From contig NC_080559.1 of assembly GCF_030253575.1 (NCBI RefSeq), forward strand, positions 10,967,501-11,031,500: 64,000 nt of DNA. The letters run 5' to 3'. Position 1 is the stretch's first letter, and each line of letters starts with the position of its first letter. The position numbers were made by a program, and so were the translations under genes. This document shows positions 1 to 10,942 of the stretch, piece by piece. Origin of the DNA: Rhododendron vialii. Its lineage: Eukaryota > Streptophyta > Magnoliopsida > Ericales > Ericaceae. The notes below the pieces were generated by a model. That model made no database searches, was not told the DNA's origin, and was given only the letters and a program-made list of their open reading frames with translations.

Positions 1-640
1 GATGACTATGTCATCTACATAGATCAAAACAATAGTGATGGTGCTGCCTCTAGTGAGAATGAAGAGAGAGGTATCTGCTTTACTAGAACAAAACCCCAAC
101 TCTACTAGATAACCAGAGAACATAGCATACCATGCCCTGGGAGCTTGTCGAAGACCATAAAGGGCTTTAGAAAGCTTGCAAACAAAAGTGAGATGAACAA
201 GATCCTTATACCCCAAGGGTTGCTTCATGTAAACATCTTCGCGGATGACACCATGTAAGAAGGCATTGGAAACATCCAACTGCCTGAGGGGCCAGTTATG
301 GTGAATAGCAAGACTCAAGATAACTCTTAGAGTAGGCTGTTTGATCACTGGGCTAAATGTCTCAGTGAAATCCATACCTGCCTCTTGTTGATTACCATTA
401 GCCACAAGTCTAGCCTTATATCTGGCTACGGATCCATCAGAATGCTTTTAATCTTAAAGATCCATTGACAACCTATTATATTACCATGTGAGGGTGGGGG
501 AACTAGATGCCAAAAGCCTTGTTTAACCAATGCTTCATACTCTTCTGCCATGGCTTTTTGCCAGACATGATGATGTATGGCTTCAGAGAAATGAGAAGGT
601 TCTTTAGTAGGAAAAGAGGATACAGAAGCAAGCAAAGTCA
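1..640 (-). pseudogene. Ty1/copia reverse transcriptase, N-terminal part
   Basis: The minus strand reads WQKAMAEEYEALVKQGFWHL and then GCQWIFKIK, the usual start of copia RT. After a one-base loss near position 440 it continues through RYKARLVANG-type, FSPVIK-type and QLDVSNAFLHG-type blocks. The catalytic YVDD motif sits at about 8-19, at the very edge. The frame break means the RT is not made as one chain. The rest of RT and RNase H are not in the window. Confidence 0.9.
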
Positions 641-749
641 GAGGATGTCATGGTTTGTATATACCATTTTTAGACCTAGTTCTCATAGAATGTGATGGAG
701 CAACAACAGGAGAAGAGGGAACAATAGAAGCAGGATCAGAAAGAGAAGA

Positions 750-2202
750 TTAAATAGGACTAGAAGAAGAGGAAACAAAAGTTGAAACATGAACATGAAC
801 AGTAAAATCGGAACCAAATTGAATTGGAAAGGAAGTATGCTCAAAAAAAGGAACTGGAACAACAGAAGAAGCTAAAGAAGAAGACACAGAAGGCACAGGC
901 ACATGTGGTTGAACTGTGACAACAATATCTTGGAAACTAGAAAGAGGAACAACAAAAGTAGACAACTCATCTGAAGTATGAGATAAGGACTGAGAAACAA
1001 GAGAGGTATAGGGAAAATCAGACTCAATAAAATTGACATGTCTAGAGATGTATACATTGTTGGATATTGGATCAAAACACCTGTATCCTTTAGAAGTAGG
1101 ACAATATCCTAAAAACACACAAGGTTTGGATTTAGGGATTAGTTTGTGTGAGTTATATGGTTTTAACCAAGGGAAGCAAGCACAATCAAAAGGTTTGAGA
1201 GCTTGATAATCAGGTTTTGTATGAAAGAGAAGAACATAAGGAACCTGGAAATTCAAGGAAGAGTGAGGAAGTCTATTAGCTAGAAAAATTGTTGTGAGTA
1301 AAGCTTCCAACCAAAACTTAGCTGGCATGCCTGCTTGATGAAGAAGTGTGAGAGTAGCATCCATAAGATGTCTATGTTTTCTTTCCACCACACCATTTTG
1401 TTCTGGTGTGTGTGGACAAGAAGTCTGATGTATTATACCACTAGTTAGAAATAAACTAGTAAGATAATGATTAACAAATTCTTTTACATTGTCAGGTCTC
1501 ACCATCTTAGCAGAAGTATGAAATTGAGTTTGCACATAAGCTTTGAAATGAGTGAGAGTTGTCTCAACATCAGATTTATAGTGCAAGGGAAACAACCAAG
1601 AATATCTAGTGCAATCATCAATGATGAGGAGATAATATCTAAACCCCTTAACAGATGGTATAGGAGCAGGACCCCATACATCCATATGTAACAAATCAAA
1701 AGGTTGAACAGATTTAGAAACAGAAATAGGAAAACTCAGTTTGTGACTTTTCACACTATGACAACTATAACAAGACATTAAAAGGTTTGGTAACAGGCAA
1801 ATCAAATTGCTTTATTAAAGCGTGAAAGAGAGGTAAACTAGGATGACCAAGCCTCTGATGCCAGAGAAAGGCAGGAGAGACTGGCACAGTGTTATTACTA
1901 TGAAAAGCCACAGGAACCTGAGTAGAAGAAGACTCAGAAACAGTCTGAATAGGGTAGAGACCCTTGTGGCATGGTCCTTGAAACAGAATCCGATGAGACT
2001 GGTTGTCCTGAATGACATAACCAGAGGAATCAAAGGTTAGGGCACAGTTATTGTCTTTGGCAAACTGAAAAACAGAAAGAAGATTATGTGTGATAGCAGG
2101 TGTGTGCAAAACATTGGTTAAATGAAAGTTGGCATTTGGTGTAGGCAATAGTCCTTTCCCAACACATGTAATAGGTAGAATCTTGCCATTCCCAACTGTC
2201 AC
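750..2202 (-). pseudogene. Ty1/copia pre-integrase and integrase region
   Basis: Two overlapping minus-strand frames (2202-1765 and 1805-750) together carry the GAG-pre-integrase block (LWHQRLGHPS) and the integrase core. Core landmarks are the first Asp in LLHMDVWGP, the second in VRPDNVKEF and the Glu block ending EQNGVVERKHRHL. In many relatives the second block reads RTDNGGEF, so VRPDNVKEF is a decayed form. A frameshift near 1790 separates the zinc-binding part from the core. A Ser/Pro-rich linker follows toward 750. Integrase would insert the cDNA copy into the genome; this copy is dead. Confidence 0.9.
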
Positions 2203-3682
2203 TCATGTTCCTACAGTATAGGGCTGAGTTTGAGCGAGTGTTGCAGCATTAGGAGTGACATGGTTTGTTGCTCCACTGTCAAAATACCAATTTTGAGAAG
2301 GAGAGACATATGCAGAAGATCCTTGAGTTGCTGGATAAGTAGCAATAAAAGCTGCTGTAGAAGGGCCTGAGGAATGCTGTACTGTGGGACTCTCAAATCC
2401 TGGAAGAATACTTGGAGTGGAGTACATAGGACCACTGTAACCACTATTATATCCATGTGAGAAAGGAATACCAGAGCCATGTGAGGAGAAATCAGATTGC
2501 ACAAAATGAGCCTGAGGTCTAGAATGAGAAAATCCATGAGGATGTGGAGGAACATAGGGTTGTCCATGGGGAAACGGTACTGAGAATTGTGTGGTATGAT
2601 CAGGTCTCCACATATTTGGTGGTTGAAAAACTAATGGAGGAAACATGCTTCGTGAAGAGGAAGAAGGAAAAGAGGTTTGTGTATTTCTATAATAGCAAGT
2701 ACGAGCTGTATGATTGTCTTTTCCACAGACTTGACAGCATCCTGGCTTCGAAAATGGAACAAAGACTTGACCTCGTGGCTTGTTTCGATTAGAAAATCTG
2801 AGCCCTGACTGTGAGGATTGAGGGAAGTAAGTACCCTGTGATAGTTGAGACAGAAACATAGGAGTCTGAGAGTGTTGCATCTGAGGTTGAGACTGCTGAT
2901 ATACCACAGAAGAAGAAGAGGATGGAACCATAGAACCAGAAAAAGATCCAGTGTTTGGCAACATGGAACCCTGAGCAGAACTACCTGAACCAGATACATG
3001 TAGATCTTGCATTTTCTGAGTGGCAACAAACACACTAGCTGAACTAAACGCCCCTTTTCCCTTGTGTAAACGTGCCTCTTCTGCCTTTAAAATTGGCACT
3101 AGCTCATGAAACTTTAGATCTCGTTGTGCTCCAATAGCAGGTTTTATGGGATCAAATTCTTGTGGTAATCCATCATCATCCACAAGATAACCAACAGCAC
3201 TTAATTTTTGAGCACAGATTTTGATGCCATCTATGTATTGGTCCATTGTACTAGTCTTGGTAAAATTGAACAGAGTGCGCTTAAGATCATGAATATTGGC
3301 TCTAGATAAGGAATTAAACCGCTGCTCCAAACAACTCCAAACTTCACATGCATGTTCTAACCCTAACACTAGAGGTAAAGCAGAAGCAGACAATGATGCC
3401 GTCAAACATGAAAGCAATTGACTATCAATTAACTTCCAAAGCAGAAAGGCAGGATTGGTGATAAGATCGTTACTTGTATCACGTATCTGTAATGGTGGAG
3501 CACGAATAGTACCATCAACATATTCAATAAATCCATTCGCACGAAGAGCATTCAAGACTTGTGTTTTCCAAAAGATAGTTATCAGAACTTAGCTGGATTT
3601 TGACGAGCGTATGAAAATTGGCAACCAGAAACGCCAAGGAATGAGGCATCGTAACCCCCGTATCAGTCGCACTTGCAGACAT
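2203..3682 (-). pseudogene. Ty1/copia gag and protease
   Basis: The ATG at 3682 opens a short frame that shifts near 3573 (two bases missing) into the long frame ending at 2203. The gag domain (UBN2/RVT-gag type) is followed by a Gln/Ser/Pro-rich stretch, one CCHC zinc knuckle (CQVCGKDNHTARTC) and the protease active site FDSGATNHVT near 2270. The frame stops at TGA 2203-2205, directly before the downstream pol frame, which continues in register. This looks like a nonsense mutation, possibly CGA to TGA, rather than a natural gag-pol boundary, because copia elements usually make one polyprotein. Confidence 0.88.
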
Positions 3683-3800
3683 GGTGCTGAAGAGATCTGA
3701 CAAACCCTAGGTTGGTGAAGAGATCTGTGAGAAACCCTAACTTGAAATCAACAATTGTTCTTCGATGTACACCTAGGATCAACAGACTTTCGCCATTAGG

Positions 3801-3812
3801 GCTCTGATACCA
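3801..3812 (-). other. Primer binding site of the copia element
   Basis: The minus strand reads TGGTATCAGAGC, the usual plant copia site complementary to the 3' end of initiator tRNA-Met. It abuts the inner edge of the LTR at 3813. Confidence 0.92.
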
Positions 3813-4029
3813 TGAAGAAATTCATGATTCTTGACAAAAACTAAGAGAAATTTCAAAGATTCTTCAAGAAACAGAGAGAGAAAATATATGAGAGAGAAAG
3901 AGAAGAAAGGCACTTTTCTATTATTTCCTTTCTGAAAATCGTCAGTACAATACACAGCAGCCCCTCCTTTTATATCTATCCCTAATTACAAAACTGATTA
4001 CTGTCCCTAATTAGAAGCTAATCTCAACA
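3813..4029 (-). repeat. 5' LTR of the copia element (217 bp)
   Basis: On the minus strand it begins TGTTGAGATT (4029) and ends TTTCTTCA (3813), immediately before the primer binding site. A TATA box (TATAAAAGG, 3974-3966) lies about 55 bases in, and a CT-rich stretch follows toward the R/U5 side. The short length suits compact copia lineages. Confidence 0.9.
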
Positions 4030-4084
4030 AACTTAACCACTAATCTGACGTGAAAGTGGAGGTGAAATCTGTTTCAGCAACAGT

Positions 4085-4431
4085 TGAGTTGGTCAACTCC
4101 TGAGAATCCTTTACAATCTTCCACCAAAGCCTTGATCTCCCAAGGACAATCAGCGTTCCTATAGTTGATGCACCCAATAATTGTCTTGCAATCCAACCAA
4201 AAAAATTGCCTCCTAGATATTTCTATCCAGCGTCATGGAACAAGCAATCCTCAATGCCCAAGCCTCAATAATCAAAGCCGAGGATGCCTGAACTCTACCA
4301 TGCTTCCGAAACTGAGCGATTCCACCACCATCTCTGGCCAAAATGCCAAAGGCAGCCTTGTTGCAGGAGGAAGAGTATGCTCCATCAATTAAACTTATCA
4401 ACCGATGAAGGCGGAGGGGACCAGCTTCCAT
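4085..4431 (-). pseudogene. RNase H-like (RVT_3) fragment, probably LINE-derived
   Basis: The minus frame from 4431 reads LIDGAYSSSCNKAAFGILARD and then ASSALIIEAWALRIACSM. This matches the plant RNase H-like domain at the C-terminus of LINE proteins: the DGA-type Asp, G-x-LARD and the E-A-W-A-L-R helix. The frame breaks near 4215 and homologous residues continue in another frame toward 4085. No reverse transcriptase domain is attached. The copia insertion begins about 55 bp further left. Confidence 0.65.
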
Positions 4432-4734
4432 TACGCAAAGGCCTAGGAGCCCTCTCTTAATTCAAAGACGTACACAAGTGCAAATTATGGTACCTTGGCG
4501 ACTTATTACAGTGAAATTGTCGAGGAATCTAACTAAAGGACAGAGCAAACAGTTTCTTACAAGACAGGGAAGCTTATAACGTTGGTAATTGCAGGAAATA
4601 GAGCACAGCATTTGGGAGAGACCACAAGTGAGTGTGAGTATGTGAGATCCACTGCATGTGACTATAATACCCAATAGAATAATAGTACGAGGAACATGTA
4701 CAATTTCGAACATAATGGTATCCAGAGCGGTTCA
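4432..4734. other. No feature recognised
   Basis: No supported coding region. A sequence resembling a tRNA-Met primer site with one extra base occurs near 4710, but no LTR edge is next to it. Confidence 0.4.
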
Positions 4735-5086
4735 ATGCATGTATTCAAAGTTGTGTTCCTAAATATTTTGTATGCAATATTTCACAATAATACTGATTGT
4801 TCTGTGCAATTCTGGGGGTTATTGGTTTGGATTATGTGATTCCGAAAGGGAAATGGAGTGCAAGCCCCAGTCAGTTGTTTTGTAGACAAGCCCAAATATC
4901 TGACCATAGCAAAGCCCCACTGAGAGCATAAAATGGCTTAGGCATTGCAATTTTTTGGTAATGAAAAGTGACAACTTGCCCAAAAAAATTTGACACGGTT
5001 GGCGTAATGCCTCTTTTTTTTTTGGCGAATTTCTCTTTGTATCCCATTTTCAGCTAAGTTCCATCAACTATCATTGATCTCTAGCT
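4735..5086. repeat. UGT-flank duplicated block, copy 1 left part
   Basis: The stretch starting GTTGTGTTCCTAAA and running through ACTGATTGTTCTG, GGGAAATGGAGTGCAAGCCC and CATTGCAATTTTTTGG is collinear with 22215-22560. It stops at ATCTCTAGCT (5077-5086). The block resumes after the same 10-mer at 10943-10952. The two parts are therefore one ancestral sequence opened by insertion of 5087-10942. Confidence 0.85.
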
Positions 5087-5476
5087 CTCTCTTCTTTTTT
5101 TGGTACTTCAGAAATTCATAAAACATCAAAGAGTTATAGTTTTACACGACCAAGTCATAGAGACAAACATCCTAATAAACACGCCAGTTTCAACAGAATC
5201 AGAAGCTAAACTTCAGTCCCAGAGGTGCCCCACCCCCAGAAAGTCCTCTCTAAGGAAAGGCCTAGTAGCTGCTGGTATGCCATAGGTTACTACCAGCTCC
5301 TCGTCTTGTCGATCAGCTCCAAGGCGAGCGAGGTTATCAGCACTCTCTGATTAGCCATTCTGTAAACGTGAGTAGTAGTAGTTCCAGTTCGGGATATGAG
5401 CATTTTGGAGTCTTTCACTAGAGCCGCATGCTGGTGTTGAATGTCTATATCTCCATTGAGAAGTCTTACAGCAGTA
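5087..5476 (-). mobile_element. LINE 3' end with RNase H C-terminal coding
   Basis: The minus strand from 5476 encodes TAVRLLNGDIDIQHQH, a spacer, THVYRMANQ and, after a frame break, ESADNLARLGADRQDEELVV. This is the C-terminal half of a LINE RNase H domain. The element ends at a T tract (5093-5101; an A tail in LINE orientation) directly after the target-site copy at 5077-5086. The 5' half of the same domain lies at 10081-10942, beyond the nested insertions. LINEs copy themselves by target-primed reverse transcription, so 5' truncation is common. Confidence 0.85.
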
Positions 5477-5716
5477 GGCCCCGTTCCGCTTTCTTTTTAA
5501 ATCTTCTTTTTCAAAAACAAGGTAATTTCAAACTCAAATATAATGAAAATGAGAAATAATTTTTTAATTTTTTTTGCACCATTCAAAAGATCTCAATGAG
5601 ATCTATCAAACAAGATTCATATTGGTAGAAAAATTATTTGAGTAAACACATAATTTTTGAGCTTGAAATTACCTTCATTTTCTAAAAGTTCATTTTTTCC
5701 GAAACTGGAAGAGACC
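5477..5716. repeat. MITE-like subterminal region
   Basis: An internal inverted repeat (GGTAATTTCAAACTC near 5520 against GAGCTTGAAATTACC near 5660) flanks an AT-rich core. The whole stretch is similar, in reverse orientation, to 38071-38312, including TTTTTCTACCAATATGAAT and AATGGTGCAAAAAAAATTAA. It may be a MITE at the edge of the larger element or the larger element's own end. Confidence 0.7.
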
Positions 5717-6134
5717 TGATTACCCCCAGCCCCCCCCCCCCTTTTAGATTTTTTTTTTTCTCTTTTTTCCTCTTTATTTCCTTTTGTTTCTTTTCAGTTA
5801 GATTTTTTTTTTCGTTTTTTTTCTCTTTATTTCCTTTTCTTTCCTTCCACTTTGAATCTTTTTTTTTTATTTTCAATTATTTTCTTTATTTGTTTCTTTT
5901 CCCATTTACCTCCCTTCTTCTTTTTTATTTTGGTTAACTCAAATTCTATTTTAAATTAAAATTGACTTTATACCTAGTAAATTTATATTATTTTAATTAG
6001 TTAATTAATTAGTCTTAACAATGAATAATAAAAATAACTTGTAATGAACAATAATAAATTGAAATAAAATTTTATTTTATTATAATTGAGTACATATTGT
6101 CAAAACATGAAAATACATAAAACACAAATTCTAA

Positions 6135-8938
6135 TCAATATCTCCTCCAAATGCTGCTCCCAGCGTGCTTATACCCATTACTTCGTACCACAATTGCAAA
6201 CATGTTCGGCAGCCCATCCTTTAGCTTCGTCCGATGCATGCTCCTCCCACCATGTTGGGATGGGTGGTACAGGGTATGAGGTTCTAAGAAAACTTGCACG
6301 AAGTGATTGTTGTTAACACGGGCAATAGCAATTTCCCGGCGGTATTCGACTGGAACTAGAGGGAACCTCAATGGCAAATGAGTAAAACAACCGTAAACAT
6401 CCTCATCAAATGAATGCAGTACAAGGTTGTACCTTGTTGCGATGACAACTCCCAAAGTCATAGCCTCCATCCAATGTTCCTTTGGTGCCGTAGGCTTGAA
6501 CCAATTCAGTAAAATTAGTAGATGTTTTGCCCAATCATTTACTGGATAAATCACACTGTATAGATAATAATTTTGTCGAATCTCTTCAATAAGCTTCTCT
6601 CGTACTCGATTCCAATCATTTTCACTATACCCGATTAGTGCAGCTATCGCCCTGAATCCACAATGACCATCACCAAGCACGTCAACAGTGTGGAAAATAT
6701 AATGCTGATAAGCCTGAGGTAATCGCTGAATGTAGTGATCAGGGATGGGTGGAAATATAAATTGAGTGTTGCGAACCCCTGAACCCCTCTCACTCGCGAT
6801 GTTGCAGTCATTGATCCTGAAGTGGATGCTTCTAAGAAAGAAGGTATGCGACGTGTACTTTGCTCATCTCTACCTGCAGGTCGACCTCTATGTTTTGTGT
6901 TGTACGATGGAGGTCGAACTGTGCTACGAGATGGATCTGCCATATCAATAATCATGTCTATGATATGCTCTCGCATAGGTGGATCCATCCCCATCTAATA
7001 TCTCAACGACCTGAGATGTCCTGTCAGGTCGTGTTCCCTCCTCACTAAACTCGGTTGCGTGCATAGACAACTTAGTCCAATGAGCGTGGATACTCCATAG
7101 CGGAATTTGAGTGGAAATAGAACGATAATATCCGTGTGTGATTTTGATCGTACAGTTGCAATAGCCAACAATGTGGAGGGATACTTCTAAAGCGGTTTCT
7201 AGCTGATCATGTATGAACTCCATTGCCTCTAATGAAATGCGATACCTTACCTGATCAAAAAATGTCGTCACGTAATTGTTTGTGGCGTGGAATGTTCAAT
7301 GATTTCTCAAACGACTTTTTAATTTTCCCGAGCTGATTTTTCAACATCTTTTCTATTTTATCAAAAGATGTTTGTAGCGATGACATGGTATTCCCCAAAT
7401 ATAGCTTTAGCCTTGCATGTGCAGACTCTGCCTTGTAATAGAATAATGCACTATGTTTAAATAGAAAAGTATCAAAAAGTATTCCTTAGTGTAGTAGAGA
7501 AATGCACAAAATTTTAATAGTAAAGTCAAAAAGCGATTATACCTTTGACTTGAATTGCTTCCGAGGTACATACATGTATATGTCCATACTGAAACAAACC
7601 GCTCTTTGTACGACCTTAACCATGTTTGCCACGGTAAGTTATGACACACGGGAACTGGAGAAAATCGTCGCACATGGCTTGCCACTTCTGTTCGAAAGAC
7701 AAAGGTATAGATGAATTGATAAGCGAGTGCCATGACGTGATGAAGAGCTTTCATTCCGGACCAAGCACACGGCTACAGTTCTTCATGACGCACTGATTTA
7801 TGTGCCAAATACACAGGATGTGACGTGTCGTGGGGAAACATGCTTCAATGGCTTTCACAAGCGCTAAATCCCAATCTGAAACAAACACTAATGGCATCGA
7901 TGCCCCCTTTTGAAGCATCCAATTTTTTAAGTTATCCAATGCCAATGCCCATGTCGGTGTCTCTTCTCTCTCATTACTAAGATAAGCGAACATAAGCAAG
8001 TAAGTTCGCCATGTGGATGTGATACCCACAACCTCCAATAGTGGTTTTCGATACTCATTGGTCTTGTACGTGGCGTCGATGATCAGTACGGACGGAAAGT
8101 TGACAGATAGCTTTAGACTCATAAGATGAACCCAAATAATATCTGTGATTTCGTTGGTATCTGGATTTGTAAGAAATTGATGGAGGATATCTTTCTTAAG
8201 TAATTAACTTATGACATACTGAATAGGAGTTAAACCGTTCAATTTGGCTGCTTTGTTTGCAAAAATGGCGTTATAAACGCTCTTGATTCCGGTAGTGTTT
8301 GACGGGTCTTTTTGCTTCAAAATATTAAGAATCTCACGAGGCGTGGTGTTGTTGGCCATGTCGACCACAAATTGTTTCTCTATTGGTTTTAGCCTTGGCG
8401 GGTACTCGTGGCCCTCAATGTGTTTTGCTATTTCATGGTTATGGACACCACTAATAACCTCTAAACCCCACCTGATACTGTATGGATGTTGTGGTATACC
8501 TTGCAGTTGAAATGTTCAATCGCATTTTCTAGTCCCAGTGTTTCTTTGCAAGGATTGCCCTTCAACCAAATACCGTGGCGGTTCGTACTTTTCTCCTCTT
8601 TCACAACCAAGAATGCACTTCGGCAGTTTACCGACTTTTAACCTAGCAGAATTTAAAATAACCACCACAATACCATATTTTAGACCAACGCTCTGCACCC
8701 AAGCTAACATATCTTCTCTACTTTCAAAAATCTATATAAAAAAAAATATATGTATAAATACAATATTAACCAGTCTTAACCTAAATAACGAATATGCAAA
8801 ACAATAATAGTAAAAACTAACCTGGTCGGTGGTAAATTTTGGTGTATAATCGCAACTATTGTGGGAGACGCTCTCCTCACTACGAATATCATTCTCAAAT
8901 GACCAACTATCTGAAATTAAAAAGTTGTAGTCATCCAT
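6135..8938 (-). pseudogene. MULE transposase-OTU protease fusion, decayed
   Basis: Exon 1 starts at ATG 8938 (MDDYNFLISD). A 90-base GT-AG intron (8821-8732) leads to a FAR1-like DNA-binding block (FESREDMLAWVQSVG ... LGCERGEKYEP). The MULE core follows: VLIIDATYKTN, EVVGITSTWRTYL, WALALDNLKNW, FVSDWDLALVKAI and LCIWHINQCV (8122-7751). A helical region (7750-6950) leads to a C-terminal OTU-like cysteine protease with GDGHCGFRAIA and NNNHFVQVFL, ending at 6135. In-frame stops at 8516-8518, 8204-8206 and 7751-7753, plus frame changes downstream, make it a pseudogene. MULE-OTU fusions are known in plants, often misannotated. The OTU half is the best preserved. Confidence 0.88.
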
Positions 8939-9667
8939 TGTTCCGTCCCGAATTTTCTGCTGCGACGTTCCTAAAAAATTTGACAGACACACAGTCTGTG
9001 AGGAAAGCCTAAGTAACCATGCTAAATTTTCACCGAAAATCATTATTCTAAATTTTGTGGATTATGTTTGACATAGAAATAACCAAAAAAGTCCCAGATT
9101 GGATGGTCGGACGAGTATAGTTAGAATCGCCATTCCTTCCTTAGTCTGTACGAAATCAGACTTGTCGACAAACTTTCAAGGGTGTTAGCCTCGGGTTACT
9201 CCACAGTTGTAAAAATGATCATAAAGCATAGTGCCACATGGACGAACACTTTTGGAGTAAAAACCATTTATGCTTTAGACCAGTAATTTTAGTAAAATAA
9301 GTTTGCTAGCTATTTTTAGTACTTTAACTTAATATGCATTTTTAAACAAAAAAATAAAATATAACACAAGGTTATGGTAGCTTACGGAAGGTGAATGTGG
9401 CTATCGAACGAAGTGACTTCTTACGGTAAGCTTACGATAGCTTCGAAAGAGAAAAGAAAAGACTTTCTTTTTCTCTCAAAAATAAATATTGACTAAACTA
9501 CTAAACTTTTTGGATCGAGAGGCTGGTCAGGTGGTGGTTTGGTGGCAGCCTTGGGTTGAGTTTCTTGAAGAACTCAATGATACCAAGAACAAAGAACAAA
9601 CATAAGGTATGTAGAGAGAAAAGTTGGAGAGATTTAAGGTGTGAATTGAATGGCTTCACAAATGGTT

Positions 9668-9677
9668 CTATTTATAG
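9668..9677 (-). promoter_or_regulatory. TATA box upstream of the MULE gene
   Basis: The minus strand reads CTATAAATAG in a CCTATAAATAGAACC context, about 730 bp upstream of the transposase ATG, followed by a CT-rich leader. It could drive the transposase, or be part of an unrecognised LTR. Confidence 0.4.
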
Positions 9678-9690
9678 GAAAATGAGGAAA

Positions 9691-9716
9691 CCCCCCCCCC
9701 CCCCCCCCCCCCCCCC
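9691..9716. repeat. Homopolymer of 26 C
   Basis: Uninterrupted C tract on the + strand just upstream of the TATA-like site. The length should be treated as uncertain because such tracts are hard to sequence. Confidence 0.95.
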
Positions 9717-9780
9717 ATATTTGTTCCAAATCTAATTCTAGATTCAAGTCTAATAAAAATATAGTTACAAAAATAAATGT

Positions 9781-10018
9781 TTCAATTTTCAATCCGTTTG
9801 AACCGGTACAAAGATGTTATTTTTCTGATCATTTCATCATAAATAGTCGTAAGCCTCTAAGGCCTTTCAATGAACACCGTAAGAGAGTTTTGAAACTAAA
9901 TAATGAGTTTTAGGGTGTTTGTTGAAAGGTCTTAGAGCAAAAAATTCATTATGGCCATTTAAAATAAAATGATCAAAAAAGTACGATTTTCGGCCCGATT
10001 CAACTAAATTGAAAATTA
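9781..10018. repeat. Foldback element
   Basis: TTCAATTTTCAATCCGTTTG at the left is answered by an inverted copy around 9990-10015, and AAGGCCTTTCAATGAACACC by GGTGTTTGTTGAAAGGTCTT. The arms resemble the internal palindromic units of the element at 23868-25172 (TTTTCAATCCGTTT, gATCA, AAAGGTCATAA-like blocks). Confidence 0.65.
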
Positions 10019-10100
10019 AGGGAAGTGGGGGTGTTTTAAAAGGGGAAGGGGGGCCGGATGTTTACAACAGGAACGGGGCCAAGCCAGTCCGTCTCCAACT

Positions 10101-10493
10101 TGTTGGAATTCACCCATGTGGGTGATGGTGATGGTTTGCCAAGAGTCAAAGATTGAGCAGCATAAATGGACTCCGGAAGATTTAGGCATGCTCCGGAAGA
10201 TCTTGGCATGGCAGAGCATTTATTGCTCTTGAAAAATCTTCCTCCCTTGTTTTGTTTTGTTTCTCCCTGGTTCCCCTATAAATACTGATGTATTTGTTAG
10301 GTTGAATGTGTAGTAGCAGATATGCGAGCTGAAAGGGCGAGGTTGAGTGTGGGGAGCCGGTTGTGGCTCCCCCGGTGAGGTTTTTTCATGTTTTTGTATA
10401 TTTGTTGATATGTACTGAGTAAACGGAATTTTTCCTCTGTAATCTGTGTGTTTGGTGTGTGTGTGAGTGTATGGGCAAACTTTGGGCACAACA
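10101..10493 (+). repeat. Solo LTR (393 bp) inside the LINE
   Basis: It starts TGTTGGAATT and ends GGGCACAACA, with a TATA box (CTATAAATA, 10276-10284) in + orientation. The flanking 5-mers are CAACT (10096-10100) and TAACT (10494-10498), a target duplication with one mismatch. Removing it joins the LINE coding blocks into a normal RNase H VKLETD block. A single LTR without internal region is the usual result of LTR-LTR recombination. Confidence 0.8.
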
Positions 10494-10942
10494 TAACTTG
10501 ACATCAATAATTCCTTTTCCCAATATTATGGTGAGGCCTCTATATATAAGCCCCATAGTTCCGCTTCAATACTGGAAGAACTCATGTTAAGTTTGCCATA
10601 AAAACCCAAGATACAAGAACCCATAGAGTCTCAAAATGAGCCTCCAATTAAAACCCGCTTTGCCATTGAACTCATATACGAGCATCCATCCGTGTTAAGT
10701 TTAACTTCACCTGCCCAAGGAAGGCTCCAAAGCGTTAGTTTTGGTCATGACCAGCTTGGGAAGAGTTGAAAGCAGCAGTAATCTCAGAGGAAAGGTTACT
10801 GATGGCCTTGAAATTAACATTGATGTTATCCAAACTGTTACGGTTCCTATCTTTCCAGATTTGCCGAAGTGTAGTGACAAAAATAACGTTCCAAGGCGTA
10901 CCAATAACGAGACCCTGGGGTCTCTTAACCCTAAGATTGACA
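10494..10942 (-). mobile_element. LINE fragment: linker and start of RNase H domain
   Basis: The minus strand encodes a linker (RQIWKDRNRN ... LDNINVNFKAI), then WSLPWAGEVKLNTDGC, the entry of a LINE RNase H domain with its first catalytic Asp, then a frameshifted G-LIRD-type block and IEAELWGLYI. Twenty more bases of the same LINE lie at 10081-10100. With 5087-5476 this makes about 850 bp of one 5'-truncated LINE. Its truncated end abuts the target copy at 10943-10952. Frameshifts and a TGA near 10635 make it non-coding today. Confidence 0.82.

Larger units (their letters stand above)
1..4029 (-). mobile_element. Ty1/copia LTR retrotransposon, partial and degenerate
   Basis: Read on the minus strand the order is 5' LTR (4029-3813), primer binding site (3812-3801), gag-protease (3682-2203), integrase (2202-750) and reverse transcriptase (about 640-1). 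The protease-integrase-RT order is diagnostic of Ty1/copia. The RNase H domain and 3' LTR lie beyond the left window edge. Coding is broken by at least three frameshifts (near 3573, 1790 and 440) and one in-frame TGA (2203-2205), so this copy is not autonomous. The 5 bases after the LTR (4030-4034, AACTT) would be the target duplication, but its partner is outside the window. Confidence 0.93.
5477..10080. mobile_element. 4.6-kb DNA element carrying a MULE transposase relic, nested in the LINE
   Basis: The segment splits the LINE RNase H coding sequence between a DWL-type and a TAV-type codon block. It starts GGCCCCGTTCC (5477-5487) and ends with the exact inverse GGAACGGGGCC (10070-10080). 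It contains a broken MULE transposase gene on the minus strand. I could not find a clear 9-11 bp target duplication, so the superfamily rests on the coding content. The left subterminal 240 bp resemble the free-standing MITE at 38071-38312. Between 5717 and 6134 it is T-rich and AT-rich without genes. Confidence 0.7.

Noticed and set aside
4700-4725. Primer-site-like TGGTATCCAGAGC
   Set aside because: One extra base and no LTR edge or gag next to it.
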